Of a DNA stretch of 64,000 nt, positions 1 to 8,831 are shown in pieces. Where the stretch lies: positions 997,001 to 1,061,000 of the forward strand of contig NZ_JAUSVS010000001.1 of assembly GCF_030814835.1 (NCBI RefSeq), read 5' to 3'. How positions within the stretch are numbered: the first letter of the stretch is position 1; every line of letters begins with the position of its first letter. The stretch is from Caulobacter ginsengisoli (GTDB lineage: Bacteria > Pseudomonadota > Alphaproteobacteria > Caulobacterales > Caulobacteraceae). The notes under the pieces were generated by a model. It was given only the letters and a program-made list of their open reading frames with translations. It had not been told where the DNA came from and did no database searches. The translations under genes and the position numbers were made by a program.

Positions 1-1
1 T

Positions 2-208
2 CAGGCGGGGATCAACGCCCTGGCCTATGTCTATCTGGGCTACTGGGTGCCCGGCAGCGAGAAGATGACCTACAAGGCGCGGTTCTCGCCCCTGGAAATC
101 CTGCGCCCGTCGGGGTGGAGCCTGATGTCGACCCGCGATCGGGAGGAAGCGGCGCGGGCGCTGGCGGCGAGCGGTGACAAGGCGGTGGGAAAGCTCGGGC
201 GAAAATAA
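2..208 (+). CDS. bpt: Leucyl/arginyl-tRNA--protein transferase, C-terminal fragment (gene cut by window edge)
   Basis: Only the last 68 codons are in the window, ending in TAA. The visible residues ([18 protein letters not shown], then a YKARFSPLE stretch) match the conserved C-terminal part of the bacterial Ate/Bpt family. These enzymes move leucine or arginine from aminoacyl-tRNA to the N-terminus of Asp/Glu or oxidised-Cys proteins, marking them for the ClpS/ClpAP N-degron pathway in the cytosol. The last 25 or so residues are a low-conservation Ala/Arg/Lys tail. The start and the N-terminal cysteine-rich region lie outside the window. Family assignment is by recognition of the C-terminal motif only. 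Confidence 0.8.
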   Translation, partial: QAGINALAYVYLGYWVPGSEKMTYKARFSPLEILRPSGWSLMSTRDREEAARALAASGDKAVGKLGRK

Positions 209-210
209 TA

Positions 211-375
211 TTCCTCGCCCCTTGGGCGAGGTGGCGGCGAAGCCGACGGAGTGGGCCGTGGAGCACACGGTGCGTCCGGATTGAGCACTGCCGGAGTGGG
301 CGTGCCTGAAACGCCGTGTGTTCCCCAGAGCCCACTCCACCACTTCGTGGTCCCCCTCGCCCAAGGGGCGAGGAA
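211..375. repeat. 165-bp imperfect palindrome with 21-bp perfect terminal inverted repeats
   Basis: Positions 211-231 and 355-375 are perfect reverse complements (21 bases, core CTCGCCC/GGGCGAG), and each arm is itself partly palindromic. Inside, a second imperfect pairing continues (GGAGTGGGC near 249-258 against GCCCACTCC near 330-338, then ACACGG against CCGTGT). The element fills the gap between the convergent bpt and htpX genes and abuts the htpX stop. It resembles the REP/MITE-like intergenic elements of Caulobacteraceae and could act as a bidirectional transcription stop. It has no coding potential. Confidence 0.75.
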
Positions 376-376
376 T

Positions 377-1423
377 TTAGCCCCAGGGCCCGGCGGCCGG
401 CGGCGGTGACGCCGGCGGGTCACCCCACGGTCCTTCGACTGCCGCAGCCGCCGGCTCCGGCAATTCCGACACCCGTCCGCCCGCAAACTTCACCAGCGCC
501 TCGATCCGCTTGGCTATCGGCGGATGCGTCGCGAACAGGCCCATCACCCCGGCGCTGTCGTCCTCCAGGAACATGGCCCGCACGCTCTCAGGGGCGTCGA
601 GATGGGCGTGGCCACTGATCTTCTGCAGGGCGCTGATCATGGCGTCGGGGTTCTTGGTCAGCTCGACCGAGCCGGCGTCGGCGACGAACTCGCGGCTGCG
701 CGACAGGGCCATGCGGATGACGATGGCCAGCACATAGCCGATGGCCGCGGCGATCAGCGCCACGAAGATCCACGGCCCGCCGCCCTTGCGGTCGCCACGG
801 CCCCGACCCACCCCGCCCCACATGATGGCGCGGTAGAGGATCTGGGCGATCAGGGTGATGATGCCGGCGAACACCGAGGCGATGACCATGGTCCGCACAT
901 CGCGGTTCAGAACATGGGTCAGTTCATGGCCCAGCACCGCCTCGAGCTCATCCTTGGTCATGGTCTGCATCAGGCCGCGGGTGACGGTGATGCTGTACTG
1001 TTTCTCGTTGAGGCCGGTGGCGAAGGCGTTGAGGCCCTCGCTCTCGATGATCCTTAAGGTCGGGGTCTTGATACCCCGCGAAATGCAGAGGTTTTCCAGC
1101 AGGTTGTAGAGCTCGGGCTCCTCCTGCCGTGTCACCTGATGGGCGCCGGTCGCCAGGTCGATGATGGTCTGGTTGGCGAAATAGGCGATGACGAACCACA
1201 CGCCCGAGACGATCAGCGCCAGCGGCGCGGCGGCCAGCATGAAACCCGCCGCCTCGGCCAGCTCGCCGCCCGGCTCCTGGGGCGGCGGCAGATAGCCGGC
1301 CCCGATCCCCGCCAGGGTCAGGAAATAGACGATGACCAGCAGCAGCACCGGAAAGCCCGCCAGCAGTAGGGCCGACCGGACATTGTTGGCCTGGATATGG
1401 GTGTAGAGGCCGACAGCCCCCAT
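377..1423 (-). CDS. htpX: M48-family membrane zinc metalloprotease, HtpX-like
   Basis: 348 residues. The zinc motif HELTH is at residues 166-170 and the third ligand, Glu, is in SREFVADA near residue 245, as expected for M48 proteases. Hydrophobic segments at about 21-45, 60-85, 178-198 and 218-240 place it in the inner membrane with the active site facing the cytosol, where HtpX-type enzymes degrade damaged membrane proteins. The C-terminus is a Pro/Ala-rich tail. It lies 10 bases behind lemA on the same strand, a common LemA-M48 pairing, so the two are probably co-transcribed. The gene could equally be named a generic M48 protease; the HtpX label is by motif layout. Confidence 0.85.
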   Translation of the reverse strand: MGAVGLYTHIQANNVRSALLLAGFPVLLLVIVYFLTLAGIGAGYLPPPQEPGGELAEAAGFMLAAAPLALIVSGVWFVIAYFANQTIIDLATGAHQVTRQEEPELYNLLENLCISRGIKTPTLRIIESEGLNAFATGLNEKQYSITVTRGLMQTMTKDELEAVLGHELTHVLNRDVRTMVIASVFAGIITLIAQILYRAIMWGGVGRGRGDRKGGGPWIFVALIAAAIGYVLAIVIRMALSRSREFVADAGSVELTKNPDAMISALQKISGHAHLDAPESVRAMFLEDDSAGVMGLFATHPPIAKRIEALVKFAGGRVSELPEPAAAAVEGPWGDPPASPPPAAGPWG

Positions 1424-1433
1424 GACGCTGGTC

Positions 1434-1997
1434 CTAGAACTTCACTTCCGGCGGCTTGTCCAGCGCCGCCCGCTCTTCGCCCAGGTCGAAGAAGCTGCGG
1501 GCCTTGAAGCCGAACATGCCGGCGAACAGCACGGCCGGGAACTGCTGGATGGCGGCGTTGAACTCGCTGACCGCGCTATTGAAGAACCGGCGGGCGGCGG
1601 CCAGCTTGTTCTCGATGTCGGTCAGCTGCGATTGCAGGCCCAGGAAGTTCTGGTTGGCCTTGAGGTCCGGATAGGCCTCCGACAGCGCGAACACCTGCCG
1701 CAGGGCCCCGGTCAGCATGTTCTCGGCCTGAACCTTGTCGTCGACGCTCCCCGCCGAGGTCGCGGCGTTGCGGGCGGCGATCACCGCCTCCAGCGTGCCC
1801 TTCTCGTGGGTCGCATAGCCCTTCACCGTCTCGACCAGGTTGGGGATCAGGTCGTGGCGCTGCTTGAGCTGGACGTCGATGTCGGCGAAGGCCTGGTTGG
1901 CCCGCTGATTGAGCGCGACCAGGCTGTTGTAGGCCATGATCGCCAGGACAGCGACCACGATGGCGACGACGATAGCGATGATGAAGCCGGTGCCCAT
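1434..1997 (-). CDS. lemA: LemA family protein
   Basis: 187 residues. One N-terminal membrane segment (about residues 3-24, very Ile/Val/Ala rich) is followed by a long helical cytosolic or periplasmic domain with the typical LemA stretches NQAFADIDVQLKQRHDLIPN and VKGYATHEKGTL. LemA proteins are small membrane-anchored helical-bundle proteins of uncertain biochemical role, often encoded with M48 proteases or TPM-domain proteins. It is first in a two-gene unit with the M48 protease downstream. A GGAGA sits about 9 bases before the ATG. Assignment is firm at family level, but function is not known. Confidence 0.88.
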   Translation of the reverse strand: MGTGFIIAIVVAIVVAVLAIMAYNSLVALNQRANQAFADIDVQLKQRHDLIPNLVETVKGYATHEKGTLEAVIAARNAATSAGSVDDKVQAENMLTGALRQVFALSEAYPDLKANQNFLGLQSQLTDIENKLAAARRFFNSAVSEFNAAIQQFPAVLFAGMFGFKARSFFDLGEERAALDKPPEVKF

Positions 1998-2084
1998 GGA
2001 CTGGGTTCTCCAAAGTCTGATGGACGTTATGTGGCGAAGCTAACCCGGCAGCGCCAGCGCCGCCACGGTGAAACCTTTGTCATC

Positions 2085-3380
2085 TCATTTCTTGGGATCG
2101 ACCAGGGCCGAATAGACCAGGGTCTGGCTGAGATGCTCCAGGTTGACGTCGCCCATCCCGTACCAGCCCAGCACCTGGATCATGCCCAGAAACACCACGT
2201 CGTTCTCCGGATCGACCCAGAACCAGGTCCCGGCCGCCCCGCCCCAGCTGTAGGTCCCCTTGCCGGCCAGCGTGCCCGCCGCGGCCGGGTCCATGACCAC
2301 CGAGCCGTCGAAGCCGAAGCCCATGCCGGGCCCCATAGGCTTCTGGGCCATCACCGCGTCGCTGAGATGGTTGGACTCCATCATCTTCACCCCGGCCGGC
2401 GAGAGAATGCGCACGCCATCCAGCGCGCCGCCATTGGCCAGCATCTGGGCGAACCTCAGATAGTCGTGCGCCGTCGAGACCAGCCCGCCGCCGCCCATGG
2501 CCATGGTGGGCGGCTTGCTGACGTCCAGCACCATGAAGCCCTCGGCTGGGACGATGGCCCGGCTTTTGGGATTGACGGCGTAGAGGGCCGCCTGGCGGGG
2601 CTTCTTGTCGTCGGGGACATAGAAGCCGGTATCCTTCATGCCCAGCGGCCCGAAGATGCGGCTCTGCATGAAGTCCGGCAGCGACTGGCCCGACAGCCGC
2701 TCGACGATCGCCCCCTGGATGTCGACGGCGATGGAGTATTTCCATCGGGCCCCCGGCTGGTTGGCCAGCGGCAGGGTCGTCGCCTCGCCCAGCATGGCGT
2801 CCAGGTTCTTCGAGCCCAGCAGGCCGGACTCGAAATAGGCCTTGTCGACCGGGTTGTCGGTCACCAGCCCATAGGCGAAGCCGGCGGTGTGGGTCATCAG
2901 CTCGCGCATCGTCGCCGAGCGCGAGACCGGCTCCAGGATCGGCTGACCTTTGTCATCCAGCCCCTTGAACACCTTGAGGTTCTTGAACTCCGGCACGAAC
3001 TTGGTGACCGGGTCGTCCAGCTTCCACTTGCCCTCTTCGAAGAGGATGGTCATGGCCACGGCGGTGACCGGCTTGGTCTGGCTGTACATCCGGAAGATGG
3101 TGTCGGCGGTCAGCGGCGCCTTGGCCTCAGTGTCCTTGGCGCCATAGACATTGACCGCCACCACCTTGCCGTGGCGGGCCACGATGGTCAGGATTCCGGG
3201 CAGCCGGCCCTTGTCGACCAGAGCGTCCATGGCGGTGTCCAGAGCCTTCAGCCGCTCGGACGAGAAGCCCATCTTCTCGGGCTTGACGGTCGGCAGGCCG
3301 ATATCCGGCTTGTCGGCGCTGAAGGCCGGCGCGGCCAGAAGCAGCGCCGCGGTCAGCGCCAGTGATTTCGTCCAACGCAT
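2085..3380 (-). CDS. Secreted serine hydrolase of the beta-lactamase/esterase VIII family
   Basis: 431 residues with a cleavable-looking signal peptide (about 1-21, ending AFSA). The SxxK nucleophile motif is SQTK at residues 100-103. A YSIA tyrosine motif and a C-terminal WGG motif follow at the usual spacing. The family comprises beta-lactamases, DD-peptidases and esterases acting in the periplasm, and the substrate cannot be told from sequence. WGG rather than a KTG box favours an esterase-like enzyme over a true beta-lactamase. It is flanked by lemA, with an 87-base gap, and by a palindromic repeat on the other side. It is probably transcribed alone. Confidence 0.8.
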   Translation of the reverse strand: MRWTKSLALTAALLLAAPAFSADKPDIGLPTVKPEKMGFSSERLKALDTAMDALVDKGRLPGILTIVARHGKVVAVNVYGAKDTEAKAPLTADTIFRMYSQTKPVTAVAMTILFEEGKWKLDDPVTKFVPEFKNLKVFKGLDDKGQPILEPVSRSATMRELMTHTAGFAYGLVTDNPVDKAYFESGLLGSKNLDAMLGEATTLPLANQPGARWKYSIAVDIQGAIVERLSGQSLPDFMQSRIFGPLGMKDTGFYVPDDKKPRQAALYAVNPKSRAIVPAEGFMVLDVSKPPTMAMGGGGLVSTAHDYLRFAQMLANGGALDGVRILSPAGVKMMESNHLSDAVMAQKPMGPGMGFGFDGSVVMDPAAAGTLAGKGTYSWGGAAGTWFWVDPENDVVFLGMIQVLGWYGMGDVNLEHLSQTLVYSALVDPKK

Positions 3381-3435
3381 GGAGTCCCCCTGTCGAGTCG
3401 CGGGAGCCTAGAGCAACTGCTGACGGCGCCAAGAC

Positions 3436-3589
3436 ACCTCACCCGCTCTTCGCGCCTTCGCGCTCAGAGTCGACCTCTCCTCGGAGAGGAGAGGAGGCGT
3501 AAAAGCTGAAAACGCGGCTCTCCCCCTCGCTCGCGAGGGGGAGCGAGGGACACGCGGCAAAGCCGCGGCGTCCCACGGAGGGGGAGCCC
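3436..3589. repeat. Cluster of short GC-rich palindromes (REP-like) in a 209-bp gap
   Basis: The gap between parC and the serine hydrolase holds several back-to-back hairpins. These are CTCCCCCTCG/CGAGGGGGAG (3520-3529 with 3534-3543), CTCTCCTCGGAGAG near 3476, and CGCGGC/GCCGCG near 3553-3568. The right part repeats CTCCCCC/GGGGGAG sequences also seen in other gaps of this window. It is likely a degenerate intergenic repeat that may also terminate parC transcription. No reading frame of interest lies in it. Confidence 0.6.
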
Positions 3590-5824
3590 TTACTTCGGCC
3601 TGAACCGCTTGGTGACCGGGAAGCCCTTGGGCGCCAGCCGCCCCGCCGCCGAGCGCCGCCCGACCCAGTCCTTCCAGTCCGGCCAGTCCCGTGTGCGGCC
3701 GGCCGCGTCGATCCAGGCGGCGCCGGCGTCCTTGTCGAACACCAGGGCGTCGCGCAGGCCGCCCTCGCGATAGGCCTGCAGCTTGACGCCCTTGCCGCGC
3801 GGCATTTCGGGCAGTTCGTCGAGGGGGAAGATCAGGATCTTGCCGTTGTCGCCGATCACCGCCAGGTGGTTGCCGGCCGCTTCGAGACTGACCGCCACGT
3901 CGCCGTTCAGCACCTGCTTGCCGGCCCGCCGCTGCGAGACCGCCTCGTCCTCGGGCAGCACGAAGCCATAGCCGGCCTTCGAGGCCAGCACCCGCTTGCG
4001 GCCCGGCTTGAAGGGGAAGACGTCGACGATGTCGACCTTGTCGTCCAGGTCGATCATCAGCCGCACCGGCTCGCCATGCCCCCGCGCCGAGGGCAGTTTC
4101 GACCCCTCCAGCGTGAAGAACCGCCCGTCCGACGACAGGATGATCAGCTTGTCGGTGGTGAAGGCCGGGACGATGAAGCCCTGCTTGTCGCCTTCCTTGT
4201 ATTTCAGCTCCGACGGGTCATCGACGGCGCCCTTGGCGGCGCGGATCCAGCCCTTTTGCGAGAGGATGACGGTGATCGGCTCGCGCGGGGTGAAGGCCTC
4301 GATGGCCGCCTCGGTGTCGACCTGCGGGGCCTCGGCGAAGTCGCTGCGGCGCTTGCCCAGCACCGTGCCGGCGCCCAGCACGGCCCTGGCGTCGGCCAGT
4401 CCTCCGCCGACCAGCTTCCACTGCATCTTCTCGTCGGCCAGCATGCCGACGATGCCATCCCGCTCTTCGGCGAGGTCCGCGTGCTCGCGGCGGATTTCCA
4501 TCTCCTCCAGCTTGGCCAGTTGGCGGAGGCGCGTGTTGAGGATGGCGTCGGCCTGCAACTCGGTCAGCTCGAAGGCGGCGATCAGCTTGGCCTTGGGCTC
4601 GTCCTCGTAGCGGACGATGCGGATCACCTCGTCCAGGTTCAGATAGGCGATCAGCAGGCCGTCCAGGACGTGCAGCCGGGCCTCGATCTTGGCCAGCCGG
4701 TGGCGGGCCCGGCGGACCAGCACCTCGCGGCGGTGGGCCAGGAAGGCGACGAGGATCTGCTTGAGGCCCATGACGCCGGGCGTGCCGCGGGCGTCCAGGA
4801 CGTTCATGTTGACCGGGAAGCGGTTCTCCAGGGCCGAGAGCTTGAACAGGCTCTCCATCAGCATCTCGGGCTCGACGTTGCGGCTCTTGGGCTCGATCAC
4901 CAGCCGCACGTCCTCGGCCGACTCGTCGCGGACATCGCCCAGCAGCGGGGCGCGCTTGCTCTCGATCAGCTCGGCCAGCTGCTCGACCAGCTCGGCCTTC
5001 TTGACCTGGTAGGGCACCTCGGTGACGACGATCTGGTAGCCGCCCCGGCCGGTGTCCTCCTTGAACCAGCGGGCCCGCAGGCGCACCCCGCCCCGGCCGG
5101 TCTCGTAGGTCTCCAGCAGCGAAGCCGCCGGCTCGACGATGATGCCGCCGGTCGGGAAGTCGGGGCCCAGCACCCGCTGCATCAGGTCGGCCGTGGTGGC
5201 TTCCGGCCGCTGCAGCAGCAGCAGGCAGGCGTCGATCAGCTCGGCGGCGTTGTGCGGCGGGATGGAGGTGGCCATGCCCACGGCGATGCCGGCCGAGCCG
5301 TTGGCCAGCAGGTTCGGGAAGCCGCAGGGCAGCACCACCGGCTCGGTCTCGACCCCGTCATAGGTGGGACGGAAGTCGACGGCGTCCTCGTCGATGCCGT
5401 CCATGAGCAGGACGGCGGCGGCGGTCAGCTTGCACTCGGTGTAGCGCATGGCCGCGGCGTTATCGCCGTCGATGTTGCCGAAATTGCCCTGGCCGTCGAC
5501 CAGCGGATAGCGCTGGGCGAAGGTCTGGGCCATGCGGACCATGGCGTCATAGATCGACTGGTCGCCGTGCGGGTGGAACTTGCCCATCACGTCGCCGACC
5601 ACGCGGGCGCACTTCTTGGCCCCGTTCTCGGGGTTCAGCCGCATCTCATGCATGGCGTACATCAGGCGGCGGTGAACGGGCTTGAGCCCATCGCGCACGT
5701 CCGGCAGGGCGCGGTCGGTGATGGTCGAGAGGGCGTAGGCCAGATAGCGGCGCGACAGGGCCTCGGTCAGCGGTTCTTCGAGGATGCGGTCGCCGTCACT
5801 GGGCGGCGGGGTGTGAACGGTCAT
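3590..5824 (-). CDS. parC: DNA topoisomerase IV subunit A
   Basis: 744 residues. The GyrA/ParC DNA-cleavage domain has the catalytic tyrosine in AAAMRYTE (Tyr128) and the quinolone-resistance region [12 protein letters not shown] at about 85-95. A coiled-coil and tower region follows, then a C-terminal beta-pinwheel. Topoisomerase IV (ParC2ParE2) decatenates daughter chromosomes. The length (about 745) and the lack of a GyrA-box-rich long tail favour ParC over GyrA. Residue 89 region reads GDQS, so a Ser is present at the quinolone site. The ATG lies about 60 bases from the divergent MarR operator, so the two promoters may overlap. Confidence 0.93.
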   Translation of the reverse strand: MTVHTPPPSDGDRILEEPLTEALSRRYLAYALSTITDRALPDVRDGLKPVHRRLMYAMHEMRLNPENGAKKCARVVGDVMGKFHPHGDQSIYDAMVRMAQTFAQRYPLVDGQGNFGNIDGDNAAAMRYTECKLTAAAVLLMDGIDEDAVDFRPTYDGVETEPVVLPCGFPNLLANGSAGIAVGMATSIPPHNAAELIDACLLLLQRPEATTADLMQRVLGPDFPTGGIIVEPAASLLETYETGRGGVRLRARWFKEDTGRGGYQIVVTEVPYQVKKAELVEQLAELIESKRAPLLGDVRDESAEDVRLVIEPKSRNVEPEMLMESLFKLSALENRFPVNMNVLDARGTPGVMGLKQILVAFLAHRREVLVRRARHRLAKIEARLHVLDGLLIAYLNLDEVIRIVRYEDEPKAKLIAAFELTELQADAILNTRLRQLAKLEEMEIRREHADLAEERDGIVGMLADEKMQWKLVGGGLADARAVLGAGTVLGKRRSDFAEAPQVDTEAAIEAFTPREPITVILSQKGWIRAAKGAVDDPSELKYKEGDKQGFIVPAFTTDKLIILSSDGRFFTLEGSKLPSARGHGEPVRLMIDLDDKVDIVDVFPFKPGRKRVLASKAGYGFVLPEDEAVSQRRAGKQVLNGDVAVSLEAAGNHLAVIGDNGKILIFPLDELPEMPRGKGVKLQAYREGGLRDALVFDKDAGAAWIDAAGRTRDWPDWKDWVGRRSAAGRLAPKGFPVTKRFRPK

Positions 5825-5880
5825 GAGGGCCGTTGAATCCGAGTCAGGGGTCCGTGTCCAGTGTGACCCGCTGACCTGAT

Positions 5881-5917
5881 TGACAAGTTACTTGTCATAA
5901 TGACAATCTGATTGTCA
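5881..5917. promoter_or_regulatory. Two tandem 17-bp palindromes, predicted MarR operator
   Basis: TGACAAGTTACTTGTCA (5881-5897) and TGACAATCTGATTGTCA (5901-5917) are each perfect 7+3+7 palindromes with centres 20 bases apart, about two helical turns. The last base of the second is the A of the marR start codon. Half-site size and spacing fit two MarR dimers bound on one DNA face. The site would block transcription of the regulator and perhaps influence parC, whose start is 56 bases away. It is seen directly in sequence; the bound protein is inferred from position. Confidence 0.85.
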
Positions 5918-6366
5918 TGAACGACATCACCTCGCTCATCGACCGCATCCCTCGCCTGTTCCATCTGCTCAAGGCGCTGGGCGACAAACTGCATGCCGAT
6001 CTGGGCGTCACCACCTCAATGCGCGGCGTCATGGTCTCGCTGGCCCGCGACGGCGAGCGCACGGTGCCGGAACTGGCCCGCGAGCGGCCGGTCTCGCGCC
6101 AGCACATCCAGACGGTGGTCGATGCGCTGACGGCGGCCGGCCTGGCCATGAGCCGGCCCAACCCCCAGCACCGACGCTCGGTGCTGATCGTCCTGACCGC
6201 CGAGGGCCGGCGGCTGTTCGAGACCATGCAGGCGCGCGAGACCGAACTTTTCCGCTCGGCCCATCCAGCCGATCCGGCCGACATCGCCGCGGCGCACCGG
6301 GTATTCGACGCCCTGGAAACCGACCTCGCCGCCCATCTGCGTCCGGGAGAATTGATCGATGGCTGA
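5917..6366 (+). CDS. MarR family transcriptional regulator
   Basis: 149 residues with the winged-helix core at about 38-105: MRGVMVSLARDGERTVPELA, then a recognition helix near SRQHIQTVVDAL, then the wing with NPQHRRSVLIVLT. These dimeric repressors usually release DNA on binding small phenolic or lipophilic ligands. The ATG coincides with the end of a palindrome, leaving almost no room for a leader, so translation may be leaderless or start from a very short leader. The stop overlaps the start of the next methyltransferase gene by 8 bases, so the two form one translational unit. Autorepression through the upstream palindromes is inferred. Confidence 0.88.
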   Translation: MNDITSLIDRIPRLFHLLKALGDKLHADLGVTTSMRGVMVSLARDGERTVPELARERPVSRQHIQTVVDALTAAGLAMSRPNPQHRRSVLIVLTAEGRRLFETMQARETELFRSAHPADPADIAAAHRVFDALETDLAAHLRPGELIDG

Positions 6367-6964
6367 CTTCTACGCCCAGTTCGGCCGTCCGGTCGGTTTT
6401 CCCGGGTGGCTGGCCGGCAAGCTGATGGCGTCGCGGGAGGGCAACAAACGTCGCAATGCCTGGACCGTCGACCTGCTGGACATCCAGCCCACCGACCTGG
6501 TGCTGGAGATCGGCTATGGCCCCGGCCTCGGAGTCGAGTGGGCGGTCGCTAAGGTCACGAACGGCCTGGTGGTTGGCTTCGACCATAGCGATGTCATGCA
6601 CGGCCAGGCCCGTAGGCGAAACCAGCGAGCGATAGAACTGGGCCATCTGCTGCTGCGCACCGGCCCGCTGGAAGCGGCCGCCGAACTGGGCCTGCGCTTC
6701 GACAAGGCCTTCTGCTGCAACGTCGCCCAGTTCTGGCCCGACCCCAACGCCGCCCTGGCCCAGTTCAAGGCGCTGCTCAAGCCGGGCGGGCGGCTGGCCA
6801 TCACCTATCAACCCGCCGGCCATGGGGCCAAGCCGGCCGACGCCGACCGCTTTGCCGAACGCTGGCGCGGCCTGCTCCATGCCGGCGGCTTCAGGGATGT
6901 GCAGGTCGAGCGACTGGCCGACCTGAAGCCCAGGCCGGCCGTCTGCCTGCTCGCCTACGCCTGA
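6359..6964 (+). CDS. Class I SAM-dependent methyltransferase
   Basis: 201 residues. Motif I is VLEIGYGPGLG (about residues 45-55) with the acidic motif II residue in VVGFDHSD. A motif-IV-like FCCNVAQFWPDP and the post-I helix also fit a Rossmann methyltransferase. The N-terminal FYAQFGRPVGFPGWLAGKLMA segment is typical of a group of small-molecule methyltransferases found beside MarR genes. It overlaps marR by 8 bases and is therefore presumably controlled by the same operators. Its 3' end overlaps the convergent AraC gene by 10 bases. The substrate is unknown; methylation of a toxic ligand sensed by MarR is a guess. Confidence 0.82.
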   Translation: MADFYAQFGRPVGFPGWLAGKLMASREGNKRRNAWTVDLLDIQPTDLVLEIGYGPGLGVEWAVAKVTNGLVVGFDHSDVMHGQARRRNQRAIELGHLLLRTGPLEAAAELGLRFDKAFCCNVAQFWPDPNAALAQFKALLKPGGRLAITYQPAGHGAKPADADRFAERWRGLLHAGGFRDVQVERLADLKPRPAVCLLAYA

Positions 6965-7857
6965 ACCGGCACCCACCACTCCACCCAGGCGCCGGGCCGG
7001 TTGGGGTCGAAATCGGCGGGGTAGTATTCCAGGTCCGGTCCCCTGGCGATCTGGTAGCCGGACTTGGGAATGCGCTCGCCCCAGATTTCCCTGGCCGAGG
7101 CCTGCATCTGCGGGTGCAGGTTGGGGCCGGTCAAGGTCTGGCGGAAGACCAGGTAGTCCTGGGCCGGCACCTCGCGGACCTCCATGCCGTCCGGGACCGG
7201 GGCGTCGGCGGCGATGGGCGCGCCAGCCAGATAGGTCATCCCCTGCCCGTCCGCCTCGCCGATGCAGACGCCGAAGCTCTCGTTGGCGGTCTGGCCGGGG
7301 ACCGGCAGGCGGGCCAGCAGTTTGGGCCACAGGGTCGGGATCTGGGTCTTGTTGGTCTCGGTGAACCGGCCGCCAAAGCCGGCGACGCGGAAGGCGGGCC
7401 GATGCATGGGCTTGCCGCCGTTGCGGGTTTCCAGGTCGATGTCTTGCTTGGTGAGGGACATGAGCGCCTCCGGATGTGGAAGTTGGGAGCCAAACCGTTG
7501 AAAGCGTCCGGGGCTGACCCCGAACATGCGCTTGAAGGCCCGGGTGAAGGCCTCCTGAGAGTCGAAGCCGCTATCCAGCGCCAGGTCGATTAGGGACGGC
7601 GGCTTGGGGCTCGCGAGTTGCGTGGCGGCGGCCGCCATCCGCCGGCGGCGGACCCAGGCCATGGGGCTTTCGTCGAAGCGGGCGGTGAAGGCCCGGGCGA
7701 AATGGAAGGGCGACAGGCTGGCCGCGTCGGCGAGCTCGGCCAGGGTCAGAGGCTGGTCCAGATGCGCCTCGACGAAGGCCAAGGCCCTTTCGAGACGGTC
7801 TGGTTGCTGGGCGGTGGCGGCGACTTCGATCATGCCCACAGGATGGACCCGCGCCAT
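6955..7857 (-). CDS. AraC-type regulator with C-terminal GyrI-like effector domain
   Basis: About 300 residues from the ATG at 7857; an alternative ATG is at 7833, and upstream in-frame sequence is only shadow of the neighbouring gene. Two helix-turn-helix motifs occupy about 10-110 (LTLAELADAASLSPFHFARAF, and a second ending in FGVSPGRF). A GyrI-like ligand-binding domain follows from about 130 to the end (RVAGFGGRFTETN; AQDYLVF). The layout HTH_18 plus GyrI_like is that of the Rob/SoxS-related multidrug sensors. It sits 28 bases downstream of the 2OG oxygenase on the same strand. The target genes are not evident from sequence. Confidence 0.85.
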   Translation of the reverse strand: MARVHPVGMIEVAATAQQPDRLERALAFVEAHLDQPLTLAELADAASLSPFHFARAFTARFDESPMAWVRRRRMAAAATQLASPKPPSLIDLALDSGFDSQEAFTRAFKRMFGVSPGRFQRFGSQLPHPEALMSLTKQDIDLETRNGGKPMHRPAFRVAGFGGRFTETNKTQIPTLWPKLLARLPVPGQTANESFGVCIGEADGQGMTYLAGAPIAADAPVPDGMEVREVPAQDYLVFRQTLTGPNLHPQMQASAREIWGERIPKSGYQIARGPDLEYYPADFDPNRPGAWVEWWVPVQA

Positions 7858-7885
7858 GGCGGTGTCTTGACCGGGCTTGCTGAGT

Positions 7886-8830
7886 TTACAGCACCTGGGC
7901 CTTGAGCCCCGGGAACACCTTGCCGACCTTGCCCAGCAGATAGTCGCCGTAACGCCCGGTAACGGCGTCCAGGTCGGCCTCGTCCCAGCGCGGGCCGCGC
8001 GGGGCCGCTTCCAGCGACAGCGGCTCGACGACCGCATCGAAGCCGGGATCGAAGAACAGCGGGAAGGACAGCCGATCCTGGCCCGAGCTGTTGATCACCC
8101 GGTGTGGCGCCGAGCGATAGGCGCCTCGCGTCAGTCGGTCGAGCATGTCGCCGACATTGCAGACCAGGGCGCCCTGGATCGGCGGGGCGTCCAGCCAGGC
8201 GCCGTCGACCTTGATCCGCAGGCCGCCGTGGCGGTCCTGGGCCAGCAGGGTCAGGAAGCCGTAGTCGGTATGCTCGCCGACCCCGAAGCCATCGGCGTTC
8301 GGCGGCTGGGGCGGATAGTGGAAGATACGGAAGAGGACGGTCGGCTGGGCCGTGTAGCGGCTGAGGAAATAGTCGGGGGCCAGGCCCAGGCTGATGGCCA
8401 GGGCCCGGGTCAGGGCGTGGGCGGCGCGGGTGGTCCCGGCCATATAGGCCTCGACGGCGGGGCGCAGGCCGCCGGCGGGCCACTGGTTGGCGCCGTGCAT
8501 AGGCCAGCCGGCCTTTACGCGCGGGTCGTCCGGCCCCAGTTCCTCGCCGAAATAGATCCCCTCCTTGAGGTCCGGCTTGCCCGAGGTCAGCTCACCCCCG
8601 ACCGGAAAGAAGCCGCGCCAGGCCGGGCCGCCATTGGCCATGGCGATCTGCAGTTTCTCGGCCTCGGGCAAGGCGAAGAAGGCGCGGCTCTGGGCTTCCA
8701 GGTCGTCGAGCAGGGCGTCCGAAAGGCCATGGCCGACCAGATAGAAGAAGCCGTGGCTGCGGCAGGCGGCGCCGACGGCCGCGGCGACCTCGCTGTCGTC
8801 CTTGGAGAGATCGACCAGCGGCAGGCCCAT
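7886..8830 (-). CDS. 2-oxoglutarate/Fe(II)-dependent oxygenase, isopenicillin N synthase type
   Basis: 314 residues. An N-terminal DIOX_N-like part (about 1-120, [21 protein letters not shown]) precedes the 2OG-Fe(II) core. The core has the HxD iron ligands in [12 protein letters not shown], the distal His in [10 protein letters not shown], and the 2OG-binding arginine in RLSFPLFF. These enzymes hydroxylate or oxidise small metabolites in the cytosol using 2-oxoglutarate and oxygen; the substrate is not predictable. The ATG follows the stop of the upstream M24 peptidase gene by a single base, so translation is probably coupled and the two may act on the same amino-acid or peptide-derived compound. 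Confidence 0.87.
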   Translation of the reverse strand: MGLPLVDLSKDDSEVAAAVGAACRSHGFFYLVGHGLSDALLDDLEAQSRAFFALPEAEKLQIAMANGGPAWRGFFPVGGELTSGKPDLKEGIYFGEELGPDDPRVKAGWPMHGANQWPAGGLRPAVEAYMAGTTRAAHALTRALAISLGLAPDYFLSRYTAQPTVLFRIFHYPPQPPNADGFGVGEHTDYGFLTLLAQDRHGGLRIKVDGAWLDAPPIQGALVCNVGDMLDRLTRGAYRSAPHRVINSSGQDRLSFPLFFDPGFDAVVEPLSLEAAPRGPRWDEADLDAVTGRYGDYLLGKVGKVFPGLKAQVL

Positions 8831-8831
8831 G

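Noticed and set aside
1422..3365. 647-residue plus-strand open frame
   Set aside because: It is antisense to lemA and the serine hydrolase. Such long shadow frames arise from high GC at third positions, and it has no domain or start signal.
3866..5836. 656-residue plus-strand open frame
   Set aside because: Fully antisense to parC. Composition is His/Gln/Gly/Leu rich, typical of a GC-shadow frame.
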